NCBI GenBank assembly: GCA_047621345.1
Contig: JBLHLW010000005.1
Location: 29,125 to 93,124, forward strand
Length of the DNA stretch: 64,000 bases
Direction: 5' to 3'
DNA from: Actimicrobium sp047621345
GTDB taxonomy: Bacteria; Pseudomonadota; Gammaproteobacteria; Burkholderiales; Burkholderiaceae_D
Made by a program: the position numbers and the translations under genes. The notes below the pieces were generated by a model, which ran no database searches, was not told the DNA's origin, and saw only the letters and a program-made list of their open reading frames with translations. The first letter of the stretch is position 1. The number at the start of each line of letters is the position of its first letter. Positions 35,314 through 44,265 of the stretch are shown here, piece after piece.

Positions 35314-35856
35314 ATGCAAGACCAGGAAAAGCAACCCATTGTGAACAACCCGGTAGACGAAAGCCCGGTACCGGCGCCAGAGCAGGACCTGAGTGGCGCC
35401 GAGCCATCACTGGAAAGCCGTCTCGTCGAAGCAGAAACCCGTGCCGCCGAGATGCACGACGCTTTCTTGCGTGCCAAGGCCGACACTGAAAATTTCCGTC
35501 GTCGCGCGCAGGAAGACATCGCTCGCGCGCACAAATTCGCCATCGAAAGTTTCGCCGAAGCGCTGGTGCCAGTGATGGACAGCCTCGACATGGCATTGCG
35601 CGTCGAGTCGCCGTCGGTAGAGTCACTCAAGGAAGGCGTTGAGATGACGCTCAAGCAGTTGTCGTCGGCGTTCGAGCGTAACCGCCTGATCGAAGTGGCG
35701 CCGCAGCCGGGCGAAAAGCTCGATCCAATGAAGCATCAGGCTATTTCGATGGTGCCGGCAGATCAGGAAGCCAACACCATTGTCAGCGTGCTGCAAAAGG
35801 GGTACATGATCGCCGACCGCCTGCTGCGTCCGGCATTGGTCACGGTGGCTCAGTAA
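35314..35856 (+). CDS. grpE: nucleotide exchange factor GrpE
   Basis: 180 residues. An acidic, disordered start is followed by the long dimerising helix (AEMHDAFLRAKADTENFRRR) and the C-terminal beta domain (HQAISMVPADQEANTIVSVLQKGY). It releases ADP from DnaK. GGAGG stands nine bases before the ATG. First gene of grpE-dnaK-dnaJ. Confidence 0.96.
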   Translation: MQDQEKQPIVNNPVDESPVPAPEQDLSGAEPSLESRLVEAETRAAEMHDAFLRAKADTENFRRRAQEDIARAHKFAIESFAEALVPVMDSLDMALRVESPSVESLKEGVEMTLKQLSSAFERNRLIEVAPQPGEKLDPMKHQAISMVPADQEANTIVSVLQKGYMIADRLLRPALVTVAQ

Positions 35857-35882
35857 TCTTCTAAAAAACTACTTGAATGCCG

Positions 35883-35910
35883 CTTGAAAGTCGGTGGTGG
35901 CTCCCAATAT
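35883..35910 (+). promoter_or_regulatory. probable second sigma-32 promoter, ahead of dnaK
   Basis: CTTGAAA at 35883-35889 is an exact -35; CCCAATAT at 35903-35910 resembles the sigma-32 -10 at 13-base spacing. It would let dnaK be expressed above grpE. Confidence 0.65.
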
Positions 35911-35971
35911 TCAAGTCATAAAATCGACGCAAACGTCATCCAGTTATCCAGTCATTAAAGGAAAAAATATC

Positions 35972-37918
35972 ATGGGCAAAATCATCGGCATCGACCTCGG
36001 TACCACCAACTCCTGCGTATCGATCATGGAAGGCGGCCAGCCTAAAGTGATTGAAAACGCGGAAGGTGCGCGTACCACGCCATCGATCATTGCGTATCTC
36101 GAAGACGGTGAAATTCTGGTGGGCGCACCTGCCAAGCGCCAGGCTGTGACCAATCCAAAAAACACGTTGTACGCGGTCAAGCGCCTGATCGGGCGTAAAT
36201 TCGATGAAAAAGAAGTGCAAAAAGATATTTCGCTGATGCCGTATCAGATCGTCAAGGCCGACAACGGCGACGCCTGGATTTCGGTGCGCGACAAGAAATT
36301 GGCCGCCCAGCAGATTTCCGCCGAAGTGCTGCGCAAGATGAAAAAAACCGCGGAAGACTATCTCGGCGAAGAAGTGACCGAAGCTGTTATTACAGTCCCG
36401 GCATATTTCAACGATGCCCAGCGTCAGGCCACCAAGGATGCAGGTCGCATCGCCGGTCTCGATGTCAAGCGCATCATCAATGAGCCGACCGCTGCAGCAC
36501 TGGCTTTTGGTCTCGACAAAACCGGCAAGGGTGACCGCAAGATTGCTGTCTATGACTTGGGCGGCGGTACTTTTGACGTCTCGATCATTGAAATCGCCGA
36601 TGTCGATGGCGAAATGCAATTTGAAGTGCTGTCGACCAACGGCGATACTTTCCTCGGCGGCGAAGATTTCGACCAGCGCATCATCGATTTCATCATCGAC
36701 GAGTTCAAGAAGATCAACGGTATCGACTTGTCCAAGGATGCGATTGCGTTGCAACGGATTAAGGGCTCGGCCGAGCGCGCCAAAATTGAACTGTCATCGG
36801 CTCAGCAAACCGAAATCAACGAGCCGTACATCGCCATGGCCAACGGCGCACCAGTCCACCTGAACCTGAAGATGACTCGCGCCAAGCTGGAATCCCTGGT
36901 TGAGGAACTGATCCTGAAGACCATCGAGCCATGCCGCATCGCGATCAAGGATGCTGGTGTCAAGGTCACCGATATCGACGATATCATCCTCGTCGGCGGC
37001 ATGACCCGGATGCCGAAAGTACAGGAAAAGGTCAAGGAATTTTTTGGCAAGGATCCCCGCAAGGATGTGAACCCGGACGAAGCCGTCGCTGTCGGTGCCG
37101 CCATTCAGGGCGCCGTCTTGTCTGGCGAGCGCAAGGATTTGCTGTTGCTGGACGTCACTCCGCTGTCGCTCGGTATTGAAACACTGGGTGGCGTGATGAC
37201 CAAGATGATTCAGAAAAACACCACGATCCCGACCAAGTTCAGTCAGGTGTTTTCCACGGCCGACGACAACCAGCCTGCAGTGACCATCAAGGTTTATCAG
37301 GGTGAGCGCGAAATGGCAGCCGGCAACAAGGGTCTGGGCGAATTCAACCTTGAAGGCATCCCGCCATCGTCACGCGGCACGCCGCAAATTGAAGTCACCT
37401 TTGACATTGATGCCAACGGTATCCTCCACGTCGGCGCGAAAGACAAAGCCACCGGCAAAGAGAACAAGATCACGATCAAGGCCAACTCCGGCTTGACCGA
37501 AGAAGAGATCCAGAAGATGGTGCGTGATGCCGAAGCCAATGCCGAAGACGACAAGCGTCTGAAAGAACTGGCCGAAGCGCACAATCAGGGCGACGCGCTG
37601 GTGCACTCGACCCGCAAGGCGGTCACCGAATACGGTGACAAGCTCGACGCTGCTGAAAAAGAGAAAATCGACGGCGCGATCAAAGATCTCGAAGCCGCAT
37701 TGAAAGGCAGCGACAAGGCGGAGATTGACGCCAAGTCGGCTGCGCTGTCGACCTCAGCGCAATCACTTGGTGAAAAAATGTACGCCGATGCACAAGCCAA
37801 GCAGGCTGCCGCAGGTGCCGGTGAAGGCGGTGCCGAAGCCGGTCCTTCCACCGAAGCAAAAGCCAAGGAAGAAGACGTCGTCGATGCGGACTTCAAGGAA
37901 GTGAAAGACAGCAAGTAA
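35972..37918 (+). CDS. dnaK: chaperone DnaK (Hsp70)
   Basis: 648 residues from the ATG at 35972 after AAAGGA. IGIDLGTTNSCV, the Hsp70 signatures VYDLGGGTFDVSI and VGGMTRMPKVQ, the DVTPLSLGIET linker/substrate domain and the acidic C-terminal tail (EEDVVDADFKEVKD) are all visible. A central protein-folding ATPase acting with DnaJ and GrpE. Confidence 0.98.
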   Translation: MGKIIGIDLGTTNSCVSIMEGGQPKVIENAEGARTTPSIIAYLEDGEILVGAPAKRQAVTNPKNTLYAVKRLIGRKFDEKEVQKDISLMPYQIVKADNGDAWISVRDKKLAAQQISAEVLRKMKKTAEDYLGEEVTEAVITVPAYFNDAQRQATKDAGRIAGLDVKRIINEPTAAALAFGLDKTGKGDRKIAVYDLGGGTFDVSIIEIADVDGEMQFEVLSTNGDTFLGGEDFDQRIIDFIIDEFKKINGIDLSKDAIALQRIKGSAERAKIELSSAQQTEINEPYIAMANGAPVHLNLKMTRAKLESLVEELILKTIEPCRIAIKDAGVKVTDIDDIILVGGMTRMPKVQEKVKEFFGKDPRKDVNPDEAVAVGAAIQGAVLSGERKDLLLLDVTPLSLGIETLGGVMTKMIQKNTTIPTKFSQVFSTADDNQPAVTIKVYQGEREMAAGNKGLGEFNLEGIPPSSRGTPQIEVTFDIDANGILHVGAKDKATGKENKITIKANSGLTEEEIQKMVRDAEANAEDDKRLKELAEAHNQGDALVHSTRKAVTEYGDKLDAAEKEKIDGAIKDLEAALKGSDKAEIDAKSAALSTSAQSLGEKMYADAQAKQAAAGAGEGGAEAGPSTEAKAKEEDVVDADFKEVKDSK

Positions 37919-37961
37919 AATAGGGGTCTGTCAGGTCGGCCAGCGCACGCTGAGCCGACTC

Positions 37962-37998
37962 GCCGAGTTGAGCGGACCGCTCGACTCGGCTTTTTTGT
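37962..37998 (+). terminator. terminator or attenuator between dnaK and dnaJ
   Basis: A long stem (gccgagttgagcg / cgctcgactcggc, one offset base) followed by TTTTTTG, 25 bases before the dnaJ start. No separate sigma-32 site is evident between it and dnaJ, so partial read-through is likely. Confidence 0.8.
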
Positions 37999-38022
37999 TT
38001 AGATTCTAGAGGGTGCCGAGCA

Positions 38023-39183
38023 ATGGCAAAACGCGACTTTTACGAAATACTGGGCGTGGCTAAGAACGCGACGGACGAAGAAATCAAGAAGTCCTATCGC
38101 AAGCTGGCCATGAAATACCATCCTGACCGTAATCCCGACAGCAAGGGATCGGAAGACAAATTCAAGGAGGCCAAGGAGGCCTACGAGATGCTGTCCGACC
38201 CGCAAAAACGCGAAGCGTTTGACCGGTATGGCCACGCCGGTGTCGACCCCAATATGGGTGGCGGTGGCGGCGGCGGTGGGTTTGGTGGCGCTGGTGCCGG
38301 CGGGTTCTCGGATGCGTTCGGCGACATCTTCGGCGATATTTTCGGTAACGCCGCGCGCGGTGGTGGTGGCGGCGGCGGTCGCAGCGCCGGACCACAGGTG
38401 TATCGCGGTGCGGACTTGCGTTACAACTTGGACATTACGCTTGAGCAGGCCGCGCATGGTTTTGACACGACGATCCGCGTCCCGTCATGGGATAGCTGTG
38501 AAATCTGTCACGGCAGCGGTGCCAAGCCGGGCACACAGCCGACCACGTGTCCGACCTGTGCGGGTCACGGGCAGGTGCGCATGCAGCAAGGATTTTTCAG
38601 CATCCAGCAAACGTGCCCGAAGTGCCACGGTACCGGCAAGGTGATTCCCGAGCCGTGCACCACGTGCGCCGGTGCAGGACGCATCAAGCGCAACAAGACG
38701 CTGGAAGTCAAAATTCCGGCGGGTATCGATGATGGCATGCGGATTCGTTCTTCGGGCAACGGCGAGCCGGGCATGAACGGCGGTCCTCCGGGCGACCTGT
38801 ATGTCGAAATCCATATCAAGCAGCATCCGGTATTCCAGCGCGAAGGCGACGATCTGCATTGCGAGATTCCGATTTCGTATGCGAAAGCCGCACTCGGTGG
38901 CGAGATCGAGGTGCCCACACTCAGCGGTAAGGCATCGTTCACGTTGCCTGAAGGCACACAAACGGGCAAGACGTTCCGTCTGCGGAGCAAGGGTGTCAAG
39001 GGCGTACGCTCCGGCTATGCCGGTGACCTGTTTTGCCACGTCGTCATTGAGACCCCGGTCAAACTGACCGATCGCCAGCGTGAATTACTGCGTGAATTCG
39101 AAGAGCTGACCAATGAAAGCGGTGCCAAGCACAGTCCGCAATCGAAGTCCTGGACTGAAAAGGTCAAAGGCTTCTTCGAGTAA
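38023..39183 (+). CDS. dnaJ: co-chaperone DnaJ (Hsp40)
   Basis: 386 residues. J domain with the HPD motif (KYHPDRNP), a Gly-rich linker (about 75-125), four zinc-binding CxxCxGxG repeats (CEICHGSG, CPTCAGHG, CPKCHGTG, CTTCAGAG), and the C-terminal substrate-binding domains. GAGGG precedes the ATG. It stimulates DnaK ATPase and delivers substrates. Confidence 0.98.
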   Translation: MAKRDFYEILGVAKNATDEEIKKSYRKLAMKYHPDRNPDSKGSEDKFKEAKEAYEMLSDPQKREAFDRYGHAGVDPNMGGGGGGGGFGGAGAGGFSDAFGDIFGDIFGNAARGGGGGGGRSAGPQVYRGADLRYNLDITLEQAAHGFDTTIRVPSWDSCEICHGSGAKPGTQPTTCPTCAGHGQVRMQQGFFSIQQTCPKCHGTGKVIPEPCTTCAGAGRIKRNKTLEVKIPAGIDDGMRIRSSGNGEPGMNGGPPGDLYVEIHIKQHPVFQREGDDLHCEIPISYAKAALGGEIEVPTLSGKASFTLPEGTQTGKTFRLRSKGVKGVRSGYAGDLFCHVVIETPVKLTDRQRELLREFEELTNESGAKHSPQSKSWTEKVKGFFE

Positions 39184-39210
39184 AGCGGCAGCCCAAGCTG
39201 CTGTCATATC

Positions 39211-39248
39211 GCCGCCGTTCCCTGTTCGGGAGTCGGCGGTTTTTTTTG
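39211..39248 (+). terminator. terminator after dnaJ
   Basis: gccgccg / cggcgg outer stem with an inner TTCCC/GGGA hairpin, followed by eight T. Confidence 0.85.
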
Positions 39249-39280
39249 CCAAGCGGATTATCTGTTTCGCAGATTGCATC

Positions 39281-39883
39281 ATGATATTGCACCAGCCTGT
39301 GCGTCTGCGTCGAGTTTTGCTATTGGGGCTCTGGCTGGTGTTGGTGCCTGCGCGGGCGTACAAGATCGACGGTATCAGCTTCGACGAGACTGCGACGGTG
39401 GCCGGGCAGGAACTCAAACTCAATGGTGCAGGGATCCGTTTCAAGGCAATTTTCAAAGTCTATGCAGCCGGTTTGTATCTCACCAAGCGATGCACTAGTT
39501 TGCCGGAAGTGCTCGATGTTGCTGGTGCCCGGCGAGTGCGTATTGTGCTGTTGCGCGATGCCAGTGGCGAAGAATTCAAGCAGGCCTTTCTGAATGGCAT
39601 CCGAAAAAACAATGAACGCAGTGAGAGAACCAGGCTGGCATCGCAACTGGCCCGGTTAAGCGAATTGTTCGGCGCGAGTGCCGGATTTCATGTTGGTGAC
39701 GTATTGATCGCGGACTGGATTCCGGGGGAGGGAACGGTCTTTTTGCTTAATGGACAACCATTTGGCGAGGTTTTGCCAGAGGTGGGGTTTTTTAATGCGC
39801 TGCTTAACATCTGGCTAGGCGACAAACCGGTCGATGCCGGACTCAAGCGCTTGATGCTGGGTGAAACTTCCGACGATCGGTGA
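39281..39883 (+). CDS. chalcone-isomerase-like secreted protein
   Basis: 200 residues from the ATG at 39281; upstream extension of the frame overlaps dnaJ and its terminator. A signal peptide (LLLGLWLVLVPARA) leads into YKIDGISFDETATVAGQELKL, then FKAIFKVYAAGLYL, the pattern of bacterial chalcone-isomerase-like domain proteins. The later GTVFLLNG and FFNALLNIWLGDKPVD segments fit too. In this family the bacterial members are not known to be isomerases and probably bind fatty acids or other lipids in the periplasm. Confidence 0.8.
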   Translation: MILHQPVRLRRVLLLGLWLVLVPARAYKIDGISFDETATVAGQELKLNGAGIRFKAIFKVYAAGLYLTKRCTSLPEVLDVAGARRVRIVLLRDASGEEFKQAFLNGIRKNNERSERTRLASQLARLSELFGASAGFHVGDVLIADWIPGEGTVFLLNGQPFGEVLPEVGFFNALLNIWLGDKPVDAGLKRLMLGETSDDR

Positions 39884-39973
39884 TTGCCAGGAATAGTGCA
39901 TCTATGAAATTTTGTTAATTCCATAGAGGAAAAATTTTACCTTATTGTTGAAACTACGGCATACTTTCAACCC

Positions 39974-41101
39974 ATGAATTCCCCGCCATCAACCATTCCT
40001 GAACGCCAATTTTCTGACCCGCCCGTCGCCGCACCAGAGCAGCATGTCGTCATGCCGACCGTTGTGGTACTCGATGACCAGAGCACCGGACGACTAATCC
40101 TGGCTGAGGTCATCAAGGGGATAGACCGGCGTATTCATACCGTGATGTTCTCCGATCCGGTCGAGGCGATCGAGTACGTGCGGCACAATCCGGTCGATCT
40201 GGTGCTGACCGATTTCAAGATGCCGGTACTTGATGGTGTCGAAACTATCCGCCAATTACGCCGCCTGTACACCTACGAACAATTGCCCATTGTGATGACT
40301 ACGGTTGTCAGCGACCGTGAAGTGCGTCACAGCGCTTTCGAGGCCGGGGCGACGGATTTTTTGATCCGGCCTGTTGATCCGATCGAATGCCGCGCGCGTT
40401 GCCAGAATTTGCTGAATCTGCGCCAGCAATATCTGATCAATAGTCAGCATGCACTGGCGCTCGAGCAGCGCGTGGCGGAGGTCACGCGCGAACTGCGCCT
40501 GCACGAAGTCGAGACGCTGGTGAGATTGGCGCGGGCATCCGATCTGCGCGATGCCGTGACCGGCGCCCATCTCAAGCGCGTGGCCAGCTATTCCGGTCTG
40601 ATCGCGCGTGGGCTTGGCCTGCCGGAGGACGAGGTCGAAGCGATCGTACTGGCCGCGCCCATGCATGACATTGGCAAAATTTGCATGCCGGATGCGGTCA
40701 TGCAAAAGCGCGACGTGCTCGGTGCTGATGAAATGGTGATCATGCACGAGCATGCGCGCACCGGTCATGACATCCTGAAAGGCAGTCCATCGCGCTTCCT
40801 GCAAGTCGCGGCCAGCATCGCGCTGCATCACCATGAAAAATTCGATGGGAGTGGCTATCCGTTCGGATTGGTTGGTGCGGCGATTCCGCTCGAGGCACGC
40901 ATCGTCGCTCTGGCCGATGTGTTCGATGCACTGACCTCGGCGCGACCTTACAGAGCGGCTTGGACATGGACTGTTGCGCTCGACTTTCTGGAGGCGCAAA
41001 AAGGTCGGCACTTCGACCCAGAACTGGTCGATGTCTTCCTCCGTCATGCCGATGAGGCCGCGGTGATTTACCGCAGTCTGGTCGATCCCTTACCTGCTTA
41101 G
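39974..41101 (+). CDS. rpfG: HD-GYP response regulator RpfG (cyclic-di-GMP phosphodiesterase)
   Basis: 375 residues. Receiver domain about 28-148 with DD (34-35), phospho-acceptor Asp80 in LVLTDFKMP and a late Lys-equivalent region. The HD-GYP domain follows (about 185-370): MHDIGKI, MHEHARTGHDIL, ALHHHEKFDGSGYPFGL and LADVFDAL, all metal and substrate residues intact, so active hydrolysis of cyclic di-GMP is expected. In Xanthomonas, RpfC phosphorylates RpfG on sensing the DSF fatty-acid signal. The kinase gene starts 25 bases downstream, and the DSF synthase gene lies after it on the opposite strand. Confidence 0.9.
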   Translation: MNSPPSTIPERQFSDPPVAAPEQHVVMPTVVVLDDQSTGRLILAEVIKGIDRRIHTVMFSDPVEAIEYVRHNPVDLVLTDFKMPVLDGVETIRQLRRLYTYEQLPIVMTTVVSDREVRHSAFEAGATDFLIRPVDPIECRARCQNLLNLRQQYLINSQHALALEQRVAEVTRELRLHEVETLVRLARASDLRDAVTGAHLKRVASYSGLIARGLGLPEDEVEAIVLAAPMHDIGKICMPDAVMQKRDVLGADEMVIMHEHARTGHDILKGSPSRFLQVAASIALHHHEKFDGSGYPFGLVGAAIPLEARIVALADVFDALTSARPYRAAWTWTVALDFLEAQKGRHFDPELVDVFLRHADEAAVIYRSLVDPLPA

Positions 41102-41126
41102 TCGTCGTGCGGATAGCGCGTTGTTC

Positions 41127-43235
41127 ATGTTGAAGCGTATCGGCGCCATGGGGGGCGCGCTGCGCAGTTTCGCGCGTCATCCCAATAGCGAGCACGAACA
41201 GGCGTTGGTGCGTATCACCATGGCGTCGCTCATTTCCCTGTTGGTGGTTTGGCAAACTGCGATGGCGCACAGCTTGGGCTTGATGTTGCCGCTGATTGGT
41301 TTTTTCCTGTGCTTGAGCGCGCTGATCTTGCTCGACATCCGGCGGCGACCGCAGCCGGTGCTGGTGCGGCGCATCATTGCCATCCTCAGCGATGCCGGAG
41401 GTATTACTTGCGGCATGATGTTTGCCGGTGAGCTGGGCATACCGATCTATTTATTCTACTTGTGGATTACTTTCGGCAACGGTTTTCGCTTTGGCAAGCC
41501 GTATCTGTACGGAACGTTGCTGGCCTCGCTGGCAGGGTTGTCGGTGGTGCTATGGCAAGTCGACTACTGGCAGCAGCATCGCGCGCTCGGAATCGGACTC
41601 TGGTGCGGACTGGCGTTGCTCGGGGTGTATTTCAGCACGCTGGTGGCGCGCCTGAACCGTGCCTTGCAGCAAGAAGAGGCGGCCAACCAAGCCAAACGCA
41701 GTTTCATTTCATCGGTTAGTCACGAATTGCGGACGCCGCTCAATGCAATCATTGGCATGACTGACCTGCTTCAGGGAACCCGGCTTGACCGCGAACAAAA
41801 TGCGATGCTGGACAGTCTCGATACGGCGGCGCAGTTGATGCTGGCGCTGGTCGAGGATGTGCTGGATTTCTCCAAGATCGAGGCCGGCAAGCTGGTGATC
41901 GAGGAAACTGGCTTTGATCTGCACCGACTCTCCAATAGCGTCATTGATCTGTTCCGTTATCAGGCCAGTGCGCGCGGCCTGCAGTTGCTTCTTGAGATCG
42001 ATCCAGCCATTCCGCATGGCTTGCGTGGCGACCCGCATCACTTGCGTCAGGTGCTGGTCAACCTGATATCGAATGCGATCAAGTTTACCGAGCAGGGTCA
42101 CGTGGTATTGCGCATCGTGCTGACCCCGGAGCCGGGCGACAGCGTACGGATGCATTTCGACGTTGAGGATACCGGCATTGGCATCGCACCTGAAGCCCAG
42201 AGCCGAATTTTTGATAGTTTTGTGCAGGCCGATGAGTCAACTACGCGGCGCTACGGTGGTACTGGTCTGGGGACCACCATTTCGCGCCAGCTAGTCGCGC
42301 TAATGGGCGGGCAACTCGGGTTGCGCAGTCGTGTCGGAGTCGGCAGTACATTCTGGTTCGAACTGACGCTGCCGTTGTCATTGGCCGATCCGGTCGAGAC
42401 CACCATGCCGGTACGTCGACCGCCATCGTCCATCCCGTATGCGCTGCTGGTGGCCGACGATAACGCGACGAACCGCACCGTGCTGCGCATGATGCTGGAG
42501 CGCGCCGGTCACCAGTGCACGCTGGCCGAGGATGGTGATCAAGTGCTTGATCTGCTCGAAGAGCAGGTTTTTGATGCGGTTATCCTCGACATGAACATGC
42601 CACATATGAATGGGCTGGAGGCAACGCGGGCGATCCGCTTCACGGCGCTGCCCGGTCGTCATTTGCCGCTGATCATGCTGTCGGCCGATGTCAGTGCGGA
42701 GACTCGGGCCGAGTGCAAAGTCGCCGGCATCGATCATTTTTTGCCCAAGCCGGTACGCATTGATGACTTGCTAGATACGCTGGATCGGCTCATTGGCAGT
42801 CCAAGTGCACCGCGACCGCCGGCGAGCGCGGCACCGATGCCGTTCATGGCGCCACCGGCGATAGCGGAATCAGGCGTCACGCTGGATTTAGCGACATTGG
42901 CGCAGCTCGACGCGATCGGACGCGATCCGCAGTTTGTCGAGGGAGTGGTGGCCGGCTTTGTCGTCGATACGCAGGTGTTGATGACGCGGATCGGCGTTGC
43001 CCTTCGTGATCGGCAAGTGGGCGCATTACGTGACTTGCTGCATGCACTGAAGGGGTCAGCGATGAGTATCGGTGCCGATGCGCTGCGCAACACCTGCGTC
43101 GAACTGGAGGAGCGCAGCGATGCCGATCTGCGGCTCGAGGCCCGTGTGCTCGAAGCGCAGTTGCAGCAAGTGATTGCCCAGTTACTCGATGCACTGGACC
43201 AGTATTGCCATGCACGCAGCCGATTTCCTGCGTGA
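41127..43235 (+). CDS. rpfC: hybrid sensor histidine kinase RpfC
   Basis: About 702 residues from the ATG at 41127 (a TTG two codons earlier is possible). The N-terminal 175 residues hold five hydrophobic segments, the RpfC-type DSF input region, with no periplasmic sensor domain. Then come the phospho-accepting His199 in SHELRTPLN, the catalytic ATPase (NAIKF, DTGIGI, GGTGLGTTI), a receiver domain (LDMNMPHMNG) and a C-terminal Hpt domain (LLHALKGSAMSIGA). Domain order equals Xanthomonas RpfC. It should switch RpfG on when DSF binds and restrain RpfF at low signal. Confidence 0.9.
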   Translation: MLKRIGAMGGALRSFARHPNSEHEQALVRITMASLISLLVVWQTAMAHSLGLMLPLIGFFLCLSALILLDIRRRPQPVLVRRIIAILSDAGGITCGMMFAGELGIPIYLFYLWITFGNGFRFGKPYLYGTLLASLAGLSVVLWQVDYWQQHRALGIGLWCGLALLGVYFSTLVARLNRALQQEEAANQAKRSFISSVSHELRTPLNAIIGMTDLLQGTRLDREQNAMLDSLDTAAQLMLALVEDVLDFSKIEAGKLVIEETGFDLHRLSNSVIDLFRYQASARGLQLLLEIDPAIPHGLRGDPHHLRQVLVNLISNAIKFTEQGHVVLRIVLTPEPGDSVRMHFDVEDTGIGIAPEAQSRIFDSFVQADESTTRRYGGTGLGTTISRQLVALMGGQLGLRSRVGVGSTFWFELTLPLSLADPVETTMPVRRPPSSIPYALLVADDNATNRTVLRMMLERAGHQCTLAEDGDQVLDLLEEQVFDAVILDMNMPHMNGLEATRAIRFTALPGRHLPLIMLSADVSAETRAECKVAGIDHFLPKPVRIDDLLDTLDRLIGSPSAPRPPASAAPMPFMAPPAIAESGVTLDLATLAQLDAIGRDPQFVEGVVAGFVVDTQVLMTRIGVALRDRQVGALRDLLHALKGSAMSIGADALRNTCVELEERSDADLRLEARVLEAQLQQVIAQLLDALDQYCHARSRFPA

Positions 43236-43244
43236 ATAAGGTGC

Positions 43245-44165
43245 TTAAGCCAGTGACACTTCCTGCCGGCCCGCTTCCTGCTGGCGCAATTGCGAGCGGA
43301 CTAGTCGTCCCATCATCTTCAGATCTTTGTCTTCCAGGCGTAGCGCGGCATCGACCCAGACTTCTGTAATGCCGATCAGCTCTTCATACGAGATTGGCGT
43401 GGTGTGCTGGCGGCATTCGAATAAAGCGCGTTGGCCATTACGGCGGCGACTATTGTGCCGGACGTAGTCAGTGACGGCTGCTTCGCCTTGCCCGGTCGGG
43501 ACCACGAGGTCGATGAGACCTAGCGCGAGCATTTCCTGTGCCGTGTAGATTTTTCCGCTGAGGATGATCTGTTCTGCGAGGCGCGCGCCGACCCGGCGTG
43601 TCAGCAAGCTGTAGGCACCCATGCCCGGAAACAAATTGAACAGGATTTCGGGAAACCCCATGCGTGCATGCTCTTCGGCGATCAGCACGTGGCTGGCCAG
43701 TGCGCTTTCAAAGCCACCGCCCAGTGCCTCGCCTTGCAACAGGGTGATGGTGGTGACGTTGGTATCGAAGCTGGTCAGGCGGTCTTGCAACGTGTCGATG
43801 CACAGACGCGCGTAATGCAGCAGACCAGCGCGATCATGCGTGGCGATCAGTTGCATGAAGAGCGCCAGGTCGCCACCGTAACTGAAGATATCCGGTGTGC
43901 GCGAGGCGCCGACATGGAACTCGACCGGATACAGCACATCATCAATTTCAACCTGACCGTGGTTGGCCGAGAGCAGGCGGCCGCTGCTGCGGATTTCATT
44001 GAGCAGGCCCATGTTGAAACAGGGCACACCGGCTGGTTGCATAAAGGTCCACAAAACCTTGTTCTCCTGGTCGTACTCCAGTTCGATCTGGCGAAAAGGG
44101 CTCACCGGAATGCCATTTGCTGTGAGCGGTAGACGCAGGTGTTTCAACTCGGTCATTGCATTCAT
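43245..44165 (-). CDS. rpfF: DSF signal synthase RpfF (crotonase family)
   Basis: 306 residues from the ATG (complement at 44163-44165), with AAGGCG upstream. Crotonase fold with the two catalytic Glu in GEALGGGFESALA and GFPEILFNLFPGMGAYS, as in RpfF, which dehydrates and hydrolyses 3-hydroxyacyl-ACP to cis-2-unsaturated fatty acids (diffusible signal factor). The N-terminal extension (FRQIELEYDQENKVLWTFM) and the YDVRHNSRRRNGQ-like region also fit RpfF rather than ordinary enoyl-CoA hydratases. Convergent with rpfC, only nine bases between stops, the same organisation as the Xanthomonas rpf locus. Confidence 0.9.
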   Translation of the reverse strand: MNAMTELKHLRLPLTANGIPVSPFRQIELEYDQENKVLWTFMQPAGVPCFNMGLLNEIRSSGRLLSANHGQVEIDDVLYPVEFHVGASRTPDIFSYGGDLALFMQLIATHDRAGLLHYARLCIDTLQDRLTSFDTNVTTITLLQGEALGGGFESALASHVLIAEEHARMGFPEILFNLFPGMGAYSLLTRRVGARLAEQIILSGKIYTAQEMLALGLIDLVVPTGQGEAAVTDYVRHNSRRRNGQRALFECRQHTTPISYEELIGITEVWVDAALRLEDKDLKMMGRLVRSQLRQQEAGRQEVSLA

Positions 44166-44265
44166 GGTGATTCGCCTTAGCAGTAGGTAGAGAGGGTAGG
44201 GTGTCTGAAATACACAACAAAACCAAGTGTAGGCATGTCGATGCGACATCTAAACGCAGAAAAGA

